Of a stretch of DNA of 48,180 nt, positions 34,411-42,209 are shown one piece after another. Both the position numbers and the translations under genes were made by a program. Position 1 is the stretch's first letter; each line of letters begins with the position of its first letter. The stretch is from Porticoccaceae bacterium (GTDB lineage Bacteria; Pseudomonadota; Gammaproteobacteria; Pseudomonadales; Porticoccaceae), in the NCBI GenBank assembly GCA_029250825.1, contig JAQXEN010000075.1, forward strand, positions 1 through 48,180, in the 5' to 3' direction. The notes beneath the pieces were generated by a model. That model was given only the letters and a program-made list of their open reading frames with translations, had not been told where the DNA came from and made no database searches.

Positions 34411-34758
34411 TTAAACGGGCATGTTCATAATGTCTTCGTAAGCCTTGAGCACTTTGTTGCGAATCTGCAACGTTGCTTCAAAGGCCAGCGATGACTTCTG
34501 CATATTCATTACGACATCAGTGAGAGGCATATCTTCACCTCTCTCATAGGCGGTACGCGATGCTTTCGAGAGCATCTGTGCGCTGTTCACTTCATTCAGT
34601 GCGCCTTTGACCGCATCGGCAAAACCACCGCCTGTGGCAGACTGGCTATCAACCCGCTGGGTCGATGAGATATCGACCCCTTGAGCGGCCTGAGCTTGGT
34701 ACTGTCGAATCTGACTCAATAGGGATTCAACATTTCCGGCATTAACGGGACTAACCAT
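34411..34758 (-). CDS. fliE: Flagellar MS-ring/rod adaptor FliE
   Basis: FliE (115 aa) joins MS ring and rod. The conserved C-terminal half is clear: ALNEVNSAQMLSKASRTAYE, GEDMPLTDVVMNMQKSSLAF and EATLQIRNKVLKAYEDIMNM. Start ATG at 34758 lies 11 bases after the stop of the fleR-like gene, so it is probably co-transcribed with it from the sigma-54 element at 36.3 kb. Confidence 0.95.
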   Translation of the reverse strand: MVSPVNAGNVESLLSQIRQYQAQAAQGVDISSTQRVDSQSATGGGFADAVKGALNEVNSAQMLSKASRTAYERGEDMPLTDVVMNMQKSSLAFEATLQIRNKVLKAYEDIMNMPV

Positions 34759-34769
34759 GATCTATTCCT

Positions 34770-36209
34770 CTAGCGCGCGTAAGCACGGGTAACATTGATA
34801 CCCTGCTCGCGCAGTCTCTGTAATTTGTGGCGCAGGGTTCTCGGGCTTATGCCCAGCTGCTCTGCCGCGTGCTCGCGACTGCGAGTGCCACTCAAGGCAT
34901 TCATAATGGCTTGCCACTCACTGTGTTTAACAGTTTCGTTCAATCCTTCGGTACTGGCTTGAGGTATTGCCCAAACAGCCGAGCTATCTTTTGCTGGTGC
35001 CGTTCGCGAAGAGGCGTACTGGGCAAAAGGATTTTCCTGTGGCTGACTCGGGCGGCTGTCAAAGCTATCCGCCAGCTGAATGTCATCAAACAGTAAGTGC
35101 TGTACGTCAATTGGCGCACCGTTGGCCAAGACCATGCCGCGCACCAACACATTTTGCAGTTCACGGACATTGCCGGGCCAGCGATAGCTCTCTAGGCTGA
35201 GCTGGGCGGCGCGGGTTAATCGCAGTGTCTGGATGCCACCGCCCTGCTGACTTAAAAACTGTTCAGCGAGGGGAAGAATATCTTTGGGTCGCTCACTCAA
35301 GGAGGGAATTGCCAGCTTAAAGGCGGTCAAACGGAAATACAGGTCTTCTCTAAAGGTCTGTTGCGCAATCGCCGCTTTCAGATCGCGGTTGGTGGCGGCA
35401 ATAACTCGGATATTGAGGTCAATGGCTTTTTGTCCACCCAACCTGACGACTGAACGCTCCTGTAAAATGCGCAGAAGCTTGGCCTGCAGGTGAAATGACA
35501 TTTCGCCGATTTCATCGAGGAATACAGTGCCACCCTGAGCCTGCTCAAATAGACCCGGCTGCACTTTGGAGGCGCCGGTAAATGAGCCCTTCTCGTGACC
35601 GAACAACATATCTTCAATCAGATTCTCTGGCATAGCCGCACAGTTAAAGGCAACAAAAGGGCCCTGATGCCGCGCTGAGGCATCGTGAAGAATCCGCGCC
35701 AGTACCTCTTTACCTGCGCCTGTTGGTCCGGTAACCAATACGGTTACATCCACCTCTGCAACTCGCTCTGCCAAGGCTAGCAAATTGCGGCTCACTGGGT
35801 CGGCAAAGACAAACGCTTGCTGGGAATTATTTTTTACCGGCTGGCACTGTGCCAGCTCTAACACCTCAGCCCACTCGTCGGCATTAAAGGCGCCCTGAGA
35901 GATAACCGTGAGTGCGCCTTCGCGCATGGCGCCAATGCCCAACTCAAAGTTGCTGCGATCGACTCGCGCAATAATCGGTGCCGAACTGTTTGCCGCCGCG
36001 AGATGCGACTGCAACTCTTTGAGTTCCTCGGTTGACTGGGAGAGGGTTACAACAATCAGCTGAGCACTAAATAGTGCTGTGTTCGCGGGTTCTGTGATAT
36101 CGGCCTGGGTTATGGCTAAACCCTGCTCGGCAAAGGTCGTTACCTCAGTAGGCGATAGCGGTCGATTTGAATCGAACCAAATAACATCAATCATTTTGTG
36201 ATCAGTCAC
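34770..36209 (-). CDS. fleR: FleR/FlrC-like sigma-54 activator with a degenerate receiver domain
   Basis: A 479-aa enhancer-binding protein with three parts: an N-terminal ~120-residue receiver-like domain, a AAA+ domain (Walker A TGPTGAGKEV at about 161-170; loop 1 motif GSFTGA; Walker B GGTVFLDEIGEM) and a Fis-type helix-turn-helix at the end (REHAAEQLGISPRTLRHKLQ). The receiver lacks the phosphoacceptor: the place of the catalytic Asp, after the third strand, reads LIVVTLS (about residues 51-57). No FleS/FlrB kinase gene is next to it. It sits before fliE, where FleR/FlrC lies in Pseudomonas and Vibrio. GTG start at 36209 with AAAGGT upstream; an ATG five codons later lacks an SD. Confidence 0.87.
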   Translation of the reverse strand: MTDHKMIDVIWFDSNRPLSPTEVTTFAEQGLAITQADITEPANTALFSAQLIVVTLSQSTEELKELQSHLAAANSSAPIIARVDRSNFELGIGAMREGALTVISQGAFNADEWAEVLELAQCQPVKNNSQQAFVFADPVSRNLLALAERVAEVDVTVLVTGPTGAGKEVLARILHDASARHQGPFVAFNCAAMPENLIEDMLFGHEKGSFTGASKVQPGLFEQAQGGTVFLDEIGEMSFHLQAKLLRILQERSVVRLGGQKAIDLNIRVIAATNRDLKAAIAQQTFREDLYFRLTAFKLAIPSLSERPKDILPLAEQFLSQQGGGIQTLRLTRAAQLSLESYRWPGNVRELQNVLVRGMVLANGAPIDVQHLLFDDIQLADSFDSRPSQPQENPFAQYASSRTAPAKDSSAVWAIPQASTEGLNETVKHSEWQAIMNALSGTRSREHAAEQLGISPRTLRHKLQRLREQGINVTRAYAR

Positions 36210-36271
36210 GGTTGCTTACCTTTCCCCAATAGACGCGTTTATGTGTTTGGATTTGTTGCGTACTAGGACTT

Positions 36272-36289
36272 TAGCAATTTGCGTGCCAA
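36272..36289 (-). promoter_or_regulatory. Sigma-54 promoter for the fleR-fliEFGHIJ operon
   Basis: On the minus strand TTGGCACGCAAATTGCTA is a full match to the RpoN consensus (TTGGCACG-N4-TTGCW), 62 bases before the fleR GTG. It is the best such site in the window and implies that the FleQ-like protein activates fleR and the operon behind it. Confidence 0.92.
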
Positions 36290-36349
36290 TCAATTTTTTG
36301 CTTTTAATACAAGGTGTTAGTGAAAGAGTGGCAAGAAACCGTCAGGTTA

Positions 36350-36362
36350 TTGCCAGTGGCAA
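36350..36362. repeat. 13-bp palindrome upstream of fleR
   Basis: TTGCCA-G-TGGCAA, arms of six bases around one base. It lies about 60 bases upstream of the sigma-54 element, the usual distance for an activator site, and could be bound by the FleQ-like or FleR-like protein. Confidence 0.5.
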
Positions 36363-36407
36363 GCCGTCGGCAATCTGACACCGCTTCGGCTCTCATGGCA
36401 GCGATGC

Positions 36408-36423
36408 CGGCAAAGGTTTGCCG
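36408..36423. repeat. 16-bp inverted repeat upstream of fleR
   Basis: CGGCAAA-GG-TTTGCCG, arms of seven bases. It lies between the fleQ-like stop and the fleR promoter. There is no T-run after it on either strand, so it is more like an operator than a terminator. It shares CGGCAA/TTGCCG with the palindrome between flgB and flgA. Confidence 0.5.
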
Positions 36424-36466
36424 CCTAGAACAGAGGTTGAGAGAATTTTAAAACAGAAAAAACCGG

Positions 36467-37624
36467 TTAAGCGCTGTCGGCAAGGCCGTGCTTATTGATT
36501 TTTTCGATTAGAGTGGTGCGCTGCAGATTGAGCATGCGTGCGGTTTTTGAGACATTGCCACCAGCGTTGTTGAGGGCGTGACGAATAAGATTACACTCTA
36601 TATCAAGCAGATGCTGCTTCAACTGCAAACCCTCCTCAGGAAATGCACCGCCCCCCTGAGCTAACAAAATGGTCTGCTCAACTTCATAGTTGAGCTGGGC
36701 ATCGTTAATCCGATCTAGGCTTTCAGCCTCAGACGCGCCACTGATGGCTGCGAATAGTTCGGCGCCGAGGGGCTCTGACGAACTGACATAGTCAGTCACT
36801 GCTTTGGGTGCAGGGCGCTGCTCAGCATTTGCTTGCGGCCAACTGGCCAGGGCGCGGATGCCCGGCGGTACCATGCTCGGAATAACGTTGCGCAGATCCA
36901 CTTCCTGACCTGGGTAGAGTGACGAGTAGCGGTCGACAAGATTAGCCAGCTCTCTCACATTGCCGGGCCAGCTGTAATCTAAAAATAGCTGCATGGAGGT
37001 AGGATGTAATCTAATCGGTTTCTTACCATCTACGATATGCTGTTTGGCGAAATACTCAAACAACACCGGCACGTCGTCCACTCGCTCACCGAGAGTTTTA
37101 ATCTCGATTGGCATAACATTGAGTCGATAGTAAAGATCTTCACGGAACAGTGATTTCTCCATCAAACCAACAATATCTTTATGCGTTGCGGCTAACACTC
37201 GCACATCAATCGGTATCGACAGCAGTGAGCCGACGGGATCAATCTGACGCTCTTGAAGTACGCGCAGTAACTTTACCTGCAGATCGATGGGCATATCGCC
37301 AATCTCATCTAAAAACAAAGTGCCTTTATTGGCCAGCTCAAAGCGCCCTTTGCGATCCGCAATAGCGCCGGTGAATGAACCTTTACGGTGGCCAAATAAT
37401 TCACTTTCAAGAAGATCTCTTGGAATAGCGCCACAGTTAACCGGTATAAATGGGCCCCCAGCGCGACTCGATGAATCGTGTAATGCGCGTGCAACAAGTT
37501 CTTTGCCGGTGCCGCTGTCACCGAGAATCAATACCGTGGACTCGCTCGGCCCGACCATTTCGATAAGCGTACGCAACTCTTCGATGGCAATGCTCTGGCC
37601 GATAATTTTTTGCGAACTGGTCAA
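36467..37624 (-). CDS. fleQ: FleQ/FlrA-like sigma-54 activator lacking the N-terminal domain
   Basis: A 385-aa enhancer-binding protein that starts directly with the AAA+ domain: IIGQSIAIEELRTLIEM, Walker A GDSGTGKE at residues 35-42, loop 1 motif GSFTGA, Walker B GTLFLDEIGDM. The C-terminal Fis-type helix-turn-helix is GNVSKTARMLNLQRTTLIEK. FleQ and FlrA usually have ~130 more residues at the N-terminus, which are missing; in-frame sequence upstream adds only about 20 unrelated codons before a stop. The start is TTG at 37624; no ATG precedes the AAA+ domain. C-terminal sequence with the LNLQRTTLIEKI helix resembles FleQ. It is the candidate master regulator; its own transcription signal was not identified. 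Confidence 0.82.
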   Translation of the reverse strand: MTSSQKIIGQSIAIEELRTLIEMVGPSESTVLILGDSGTGKELVARALHDSSSRAGGPFIPVNCGAIPRDLLESELFGHRKGSFTGAIADRKGRFELANKGTLFLDEIGDMPIDLQVKLLRVLQERQIDPVGSLLSIPIDVRVLAATHKDIVGLMEKSLFREDLYYRLNVMPIEIKTLGERVDDVPVLFEYFAKQHIVDGKKPIRLHPTSMQLFLDYSWPGNVRELANLVDRYSSLYPGQEVDLRNVIPSMVPPGIRALASWPQANAEQRPAPKAVTDYVSSSEPLGAELFAAISGASEAESLDRINDAQLNYEVEQTILLAQGGGAFPEEGLQLKQHLLDIECNLIRHALNNAGGNVSKTARMLNLQRTTLIEKINKHGLADSA

Positions 37625-37948
37625 AAAATAGTTTCTCGTCTCTGTGCAGCAGCTTAATTCAAGTTTGTTTTTAAGCCTCTGAGCTCAGCTTAAAACAGTC
37701 GTAATCTGGAAACTGTAACCAATCTTGGCGCCGCGGCCAAGTCACAGGTATCCGTGAGGCAAACTTCTTCGGGCGTCTATTGTAACTAAATACGCTGCAT
37801 ATACAGCATTTATAACCATTCCATCCAAATCAGCTAAGTTTTGCCGCTGTCTTATCGCTGGTAGCGCGGAATCTTTGACCGCACAGTCTCTACTGGATAA
37901 GCTGTCCTCCGGTGGGTGACTAAGAATTATTTGGGGAGTATCAGTTTC
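37625..37948. other. fleQ-like/ClC divergent spacer (about 320 bases)
   Basis: No credible gene. It contains an 18-bp inverted repeat CTTGGC-GCCGCG-GCCAAG (37724-37741), a 10-bp palindrome CTGAGCTCAG (37679-37688) and the short repeat GCTG-CATATA-CAGC near 37794. They may serve autoregulation of the fleQ-like gene. No convincing sigma-70, sigma-54 or sigma-28 promoter was found for either flanking gene. Confidence 0.5.
37724..37741. repeat. 18-bp inverted repeat upstream of the fleQ-like gene
   Basis: CTTGGC-GCCGCG-GCCAAG, six-base arms with a six-base centre, about 100 bases before the TTG start of the fleQ-like gene. It may be an operator; no T-run follows. Confidence 0.45.
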
Positions 37949-39646
37949 ATGCGCAAAGTACGTGATGCTTTGATTGAAGTGATAATTATTATTTTGATCG
38001 GCGGGCTTATCGGTGGGGTGCTAGCTCTGGTCTCCAATCTGTTTGTCATCGGCGTGCAGTGGTTTGGTCAGCAGCGCGAAGCCAGCGACATGCTGTCAGT
38101 GACGCTTGCCGGCGAGACTGTCTCGTTTTCCAGTGTAATATTTTTATGGGCTGCCGCAGCCGTGGTGGTGGTACTCAAAACCGGACTCGGCATTGCGCGC
38201 TGGGCTGGCCCGGCAGACTCCATGTATGCCGCCCATCAAGTCAACGAACCACTGGATATCAAGACCGGCTTAGCCTCGACTCTCGCTGCCTTTGCCTCAG
38301 CCAGCGGCGGCGGCTCTGTGGGCCAGTACGGACCAATTGTGCATTTTGGTGCGACCATGGGGATCTGGGTTAAGCGCTTTATTTCCAGCCGCCTATCCCA
38401 TGAGATCTATCTCGGCTGCGGTGTTGCTGCAGCTATTTCTGCTGGTTTTAACGCGCCCATTGCCGGGGTTATTTTTGCCCATGAGGCAATCCTTAGACAC
38501 TTCTCTGTAAGAGCCATTGCGCCCATCACTGTAGCGTCGGTGTCGGCAAGTGCACTGGGAAATCAGTGGTTTCCCCATACTACCACCTTTGAAATTAGCT
38601 CTGTGCTACCACCCCTAGCGGAAGTAGTGCCGGTATTGGTTATGCTGGCGCCGGCCTTTGCCCTAGTGGCGATCTGCTTTATGGCTGCGCTGCGTTACTC
38701 AGCGCAGACCGCCGCCAAGATGAATACTTCGCCGCTGCTATTGCCATTTATTGCGGCAACTATTTGCGGCTTGGTTGGGGTCTGGATCCCACATGTTCTC
38801 GGTCTCGGTATTTCTAGTATCAATGAAATGATCGCCGGTGAATTTACTCTGCCACTGCTGCTGACAGTGCTAGTAGCCAAGTTATTGATGACCGCGTTAT
38901 GTATTGGTTTCGGTTTATTTGGCGGGGTCTTTTCGCCCTCACTGTTTATTGGTGTGGCCGCCGGCGCAGTGGCAGGTGAACTATTGATACTGTTTGGCTT
39001 TGCTGATATCGCTAGTATTATTAGTGTCGCCGGGATGGCGGCGGTGAGCTCTGCAGTAATTGGTGCGCCGGTGTCAGCAGTATTAATTATTCTTGAGCTG
39101 ACCCAGTCCTATGAATATGCAGTGGCAGCAATGATCGCAGTTATGGTTTGCAATCTGCTTACCAATCGCCTGTTTGGTAATTCATTTTTTGATCGACAGC
39201 TGCTAGATCGCGGAATTGATCTGCTCAAGGGACGCGAGGCCATTGCCCTCAATCAGCAATCCGTCGGCCCCTTTGCCAGTCAGGACTATGTTCGCGCCGA
39301 ACCCTCAGCCACTGGCTCTGAGCTGCGCGAGGAAATGCGTCAGCGGGGTCATACTGAAGCTTACATTATCAATGCTGACGGTCAGTTCTTTGGCAAGGTT
39401 TCTATTTATGAAGTGATCGAAGCTGCCGATAATAGTATTAGTGATTTTGTCGATACGCGGCCGCTCACGCTGTATATGAATGAGAGCCTCGCCGAGGCGA
39501 TGGAGAAGGTCAGCCAGTTTGTCGGTGAAAGTCTGCCGATTGTTGATCGGGCAACCGGCGAGTTGCAGGGTAGCTTGGCGGAAGGCGAGCTGTTCCAAGC
39601 GGTAATCGATGTACAGAACCAGGCCCGCGGTCTTGAGCGGGCGTAA
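37949..39646 (+). CDS. ClC-family chloride transport protein with CBS domains, missing both key glutamates
   Basis: A 565-aa ClC membrane protein (from the ATG at 37949, with GGGGAG upstream; a GTG 33 bases earlier is possible). About ten membrane segments are visible. The filter motifs can be aligned with E. coli ClcA: GREGP becomes GQYGP (gating Glu148 replaced by Tyr), GxFxP is AGFNAP and GVFSP. The segment after the AGFNAP motif, IFAHEAI, aligns with FIIEEM, so the internal proton Glu203 is Ala. Loss of both suggests it is not a Cl-/H+ exchanger. The cytoplasmic tail (about residues 450-560) has two CBS-like segments. Not obviously flagellar. Confidence 0.85.
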   Translation: MRKVRDALIEVIIIILIGGLIGGVLALVSNLFVIGVQWFGQQREASDMLSVTLAGETVSFSSVIFLWAAAAVVVVLKTGLGIARWAGPADSMYAAHQVNEPLDIKTGLASTLAAFASASGGGSVGQYGPIVHFGATMGIWVKRFISSRLSHEIYLGCGVAAAISAGFNAPIAGVIFAHEAILRHFSVRAIAPITVASVSASALGNQWFPHTTTFEISSVLPPLAEVVPVLVMLAPAFALVAICFMAALRYSAQTAAKMNTSPLLLPFIAATICGLVGVWIPHVLGLGISSINEMIAGEFTLPLLLTVLVAKLLMTALCIGFGLFGGVFSPSLFIGVAAGAVAGELLILFGFADIASIISVAGMAAVSSAVIGAPVSAVLIILELTQSYEYAVAAMIAVMVCNLLTNRLFGNSFFDRQLLDRGIDLLKGREAIALNQQSVGPFASQDYVRAEPSATGSELREEMRQRGHTEAYIINADGQFFGKVSIYEVIEAADNSISDFVDTRPLTLYMNESLAEAMEKVSQFVGESLPIVDRATGELQGSLAEGELFQAVIDVQNQARGLERA

Positions 39647-39702
39647 TTAACAGTTTAAATTTAAGCCTCTCAGGCTGAGTGGCCAGCGAGATAAAAACAC
39701 TT

Positions 39703-40401
39703 ATGAAACACATACAACGTGCCATTTTATGTCTTGCACTGATCAGCGGTTCTGCTCTCGGCGGGCCTTTTGAGGCCGGTCTTAGCGCCCTTGATCGGGA
39801 ACACTATGCTACGGCAATGAGAGCTTGGCTTAAGCTGGCTAACGAGGGCGCAGCAGAGGCACAAAACAATATTGGCCATCTCTATGAGCAGGGGTTTGGT
39901 GTTTCACAGAATTATACGGAGGCCATGAACTGGTACCGCAAAGCCGCAGATCAGGGCCTAGCCGAAGCCCAACACAATATGGGCATGCTCTATTACCACG
40001 GTTATGGCGTGGCTGAGAATCAGCGCACTGCAGCGAGTTGGTTTAAGCGCGCAGCACTGCAGGATCTGGTGGATGCAGAATATATGCTCGGGCTGGCCTA
40101 TCACGAGGGCAAAGGTGTTGAGTTGAACTATCAGCTGGCTAAACACTGGTTTAAAAAAGCAGCGCTAAAGGCCTATGGCAACGCGCAGTTTATGTATGCC
40201 TTTATGTTGCAGGCCGGTGCAGCTGGAAAATCGAAACCGTTTGAAGCGCTGATTTGGAGCGAAGTGGCAAGACTTAATGGTCAGCCGTCGACATCAGATA
40301 TAGCGGACATCGCCAAACTCAAATTAGAAGATGAGCAGATTGGTGAGGCCGAGAAGCTAGCGCTGCGCTGTGTCGAAAGCGGCTATGCAGATTGTCCTTA
40401 A
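39703..40401 (+). CDS. Exported Sel1-repeat protein
   Basis: A 232-aa protein with a signal peptide (MKHIQRAILCLALISGSALG) and four or five Sel1-like repeats, e.g. AEAQNNIGHLYEQGFGVSQN, AEAQHNMGMLYYHGYGVAEN and DAEYMLGLAYHEGKGVELNY. A tail with two Cys (LRCVESGYADCP) ends the protein. Sel1 proteins are scaffolds for protein complexes. The Vibrio stator partner MotX has Sel1 repeats and this genome has a PomAB-type stator, so a MotX-like role is possible, but I see no specific MotX sequence; low confidence in that. ATG at 39703 chosen over a GTG at 39679 because of the signal peptide. Confidence 0.82.
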   Translation: MKHIQRAILCLALISGSALGGPFEAGLSALDREHYATAMRAWLKLANEGAAEAQNNIGHLYEQGFGVSQNYTEAMNWYRKAADQGLAEAQHNMGMLYYHGYGVAENQRTAASWFKRAALQDLVDAEYMLGLAYHEGKGVELNYQLAKHWFKKAALKAYGNAQFMYAFMLQAGAAGKSKPFEALIWSEVARLNGQPSTSDIADIAKLKLEDEQIGEAEKLALRCVESGYADCP

Positions 40402-40452
40402 TCAGTAACGTTAAATGAAATAAATAAAACTGCCTTAAACGCCATTTAAAAC

Positions 40453-40479
40453 TAAAGAAATCAGACTAGATCCCGATTC
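40453..40479 (+). promoter_or_regulatory. Sigma-28 (FliA) promoter for fliS
   Basis: TAAA at 40453, 15-base spacer, then CCCGATTC, with TAAAG at the -35. The spacing and seven of the key bases fit FliA consensus. It is about 43 bases before the fliS ATG. Confidence 0.6.
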
Positions 40480-40521
40480 TATTATTAAGCTTAAAGAAAT
40501 AGTCGATCGGAGATCTCTAGC

Positions 40522-40938
40522 ATGGCCTTAAATAGCAAAGCACTCAACGCATACCACAACGTGCACATTGCATCCGCAGTTCCCTATGCCGATGGTGTTC
40601 AGCTTATTCAAATGTTGTTTGATGGTTTAGTCGACGCCCTGGCCACTGCTGAAGGTGAAATCGAGCGTAAAAATATTCAGGAAAAATGCCGCGCTTTAAA
40701 TCGTGCAACTAGTATCCTCTATGGCCTGCAAGATTCTCTAGACTTCAAAAAGGGATCCGATCTGGCACGCAACCTCAGTGACTTATATGAGTATATGATT
40801 CGTCGGGTGATGTTTGCCAATCTGCATAACGACGTCAATGCACTTCACGAAGTGAAAGGCTTGATCAGTGAGATACGCAGTGCATGGGCGCTATTGCCTT
40901 CGCTGTTAAAGGAACAGCCAATCGCCATGGCATCTTAA
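40522..40938 (+). CDS. fliS: Flagellin export chaperone FliS
   Basis: FliS (138 aa) binds the C-terminus of flagellin in the cytoplasm and prevents premature polymerisation. Features: NAYHNVHIASAVPYADGVQL at the start, QMLFDGLVDALATAEGEIER, the middle RATSILYGLQDSLDFKKGSD and LARNLSDLYEYMIRRVMFAN. Length typical. ATG follows GGAG. fliC and fliD, which usually neighbour it, are not here; it stands alone between a Sel1 gene and a K+ channel gene, behind a FliA-type promoter. Confidence 0.93.
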   Translation: MALNSKALNAYHNVHIASAVPYADGVQLIQMLFDGLVDALATAEGEIERKNIQEKCRALNRATSILYGLQDSLDFKKGSDLARNLSDLYEYMIRRVMFANLHNDVNALHEVKGLISEIRSAWALLPSLLKEQPIAMAS

Positions 40939-41250
40939 AAGGCGCTTTTGAAAATAGCTGTTTAAAAATAGCGCTTAAAAAATATCTCTTGAAAGTTAGT
41001 TCTTCCAGCCCCAACTTCAAGCACCACTCTGCCAAAATCCCATCTTGTCTTATGGCAGCCGCCTTCTGCTCTGCTCTCGTTTCTAACCGCTTTATTGACC
41101 TTTAGCTTTAACTTTAAATCTCATCATTATGCTTGTATATCAGTATCTGTGAGCTTGACAGTCCCCTTAGGCACATGGCATAACTGCCCGCAGATAAAAA
41201 TTTATTTGGCATGTTATTGCCAAGAAAAGTGCGATGGGGGCAGATAAAAA
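40939..41250. other. fliS/K+ channel spacer (312 bases)
   Basis: No credible gene. It holds short AT-rich repeats just after fliS (GGCGCTTTT/AGCGCTTAAA), a sigma-70-type promoter at 41155-41184, the inverted repeat TTGGCA-TGTTAT-TGCCAA (41206-41223), and a direct repeat GCAGATAAAAA at 41190 and 41240. The inverted repeat lies just after the expected start of transcription. Confidence 0.6.
41155..41184 (+). promoter_or_regulatory. Sigma-70-type promoter for the K+ channel gene
   Basis: TTGACA at 41155, an 18-base spacer, and CATAAC at 41179. The -35 is perfect and the -10 matches at four of six. It is about 65 bases before the gene start. Confidence 0.55.
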
Positions 41251-42159
41251 ATGATGCTGAGTCAGCAGAGGGTTATGTCAATCCTCAATAAGAGCAACGA
41301 CGGTGACCGAATTAGTCACGGCTGTGATATGTTTCTGTCGATACTGATTGTGCTGAATTTAATCGCCGTGTGTCTCGAATCGGTTGAGAGCTTCAACAGC
41401 CTTTATCGTACACCGCTGATAATTTTTGAAGCTATTTCGGTGACTATTTTTTTAGTCGAATACTGCCTGCGTATCTGGTCAGTTGCCGCGGACGAAGACA
41501 ACAAGTCCGCCACGGCAAGTGGGCGTCGGTTTGGCTATCTGTTTAGTTTTACCGGGATTATTGATTTGCTGGCGATCTTGCCCAGCGTGCTGCCCCTGGT
41601 TATGGGTGGTGTAGATTTGCGCTGGCTGCGAGTGCTTCGTCTGGTGCGCCTGCTGAAGATTTCACATTACTCATCAGCCCTTGAAGACCTCTTTTCTGCG
41701 ATCTACCAAGAACGTCGTTCCTTTTTTGCAGCACTTTATCTGATGGGTATTGCGCTGTTTTTGTCTAGCTCGCTGATGTATCTCGCCGAGTACGACGCTC
41801 AACCTGAGAAGTTTGCCTCAATCCCACAAACTATGTGGTGGGCACTGATCACCCTGACCACCGTCGGCTACGGTGATATCTATCCGATTACACCTTTGGG
41901 GCAGACTATTGGCGCCTTTACTGCCCTACTGGGTGTCTGCACTGTGGCTCTACTCACTGGTATTGTTGCCTCGGCCTTTTCCAATCAAATGGCGCGGCGG
42001 GAAGCTATTTTTGAAGCCGAAATTACCTCTGCGTTAAGCGATGGTGTGGTGACTGACGATGAGCAGTATCACATTGAGGAATTGCGCGAGAAATTTAAAA
42101 TTACCGAAGAACATGCTAAGGCAATTTTTGCATTGATCGAAGAAAAGCGCGGCCACTAA
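41251..42159 (+). CDS. Voltage-gated-type potassium channel (Kv-like)
   Basis: A 302-aa six-transmembrane channel. S1 to S3 occupy about residues 25-130; S4 is the regular arginine pattern RWLRVLRLVRLLKISHYSSA (about residues 128-147); the pore has the filter TLTTVGYGDIYP (about residues 200-211). It belongs to the bacterial Kv family. The C-terminal cytosolic tail (about residues 250-302) is a short helical domain with an acidic face (SDGVVTDDEQYHIEELREKF). The start ATG has GGGGG ten bases upstream; an internal ATG eight codons later is an alternative. Flagellar relevance unknown. Confidence 0.9.
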   Translation: MMLSQQRVMSILNKSNDGDRISHGCDMFLSILIVLNLIAVCLESVESFNSLYRTPLIIFEAISVTIFLVEYCLRIWSVAADEDNKSATASGRRFGYLFSFTGIIDLLAILPSVLPLVMGGVDLRWLRVLRLVRLLKISHYSSALEDLFSAIYQERRSFFAALYLMGIALFLSSSLMYLAEYDAQPEKFASIPQTMWWALITLTTVGYGDIYPITPLGQTIGAFTALLGVCTVALLTGIVASAFSNQMARREAIFEAEITSALSDGVVTDDEQYHIEELREKFKITEEHAKAIFALIEEKRGH

Positions 42160-42209
42160 TACATTTTTAATCGGCTATACGCTGACCGCTAACCTATTTG
42201 GCAACCCTG

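Noticed and set aside
37625-37915. FleQ N-terminal domain hidden by a frameshift upstream of the fleQ-like gene
   Set aside because: The in-frame upstream sequence is about 20 unrelated codons and a stop, and the available spacer is too short and repeat-rich to hold a ~130-residue domain.
39425-39432. Perfect FliA -10 box GCCGATAA within the ClC gene
   Set aside because: It lies in coding sequence and the -35 position reads TTAT, not TAAA; it could by chance serve the Sel1 gene but support is weak.
41206-41223. TTGGCATGTTATTGCCA as a sigma-54 promoter for the K+ channel
   Set aside because: GG-GC spacing is nine bases. It is listed instead as an inverted repeat; a sigma-70-type promoter lies just upstream.
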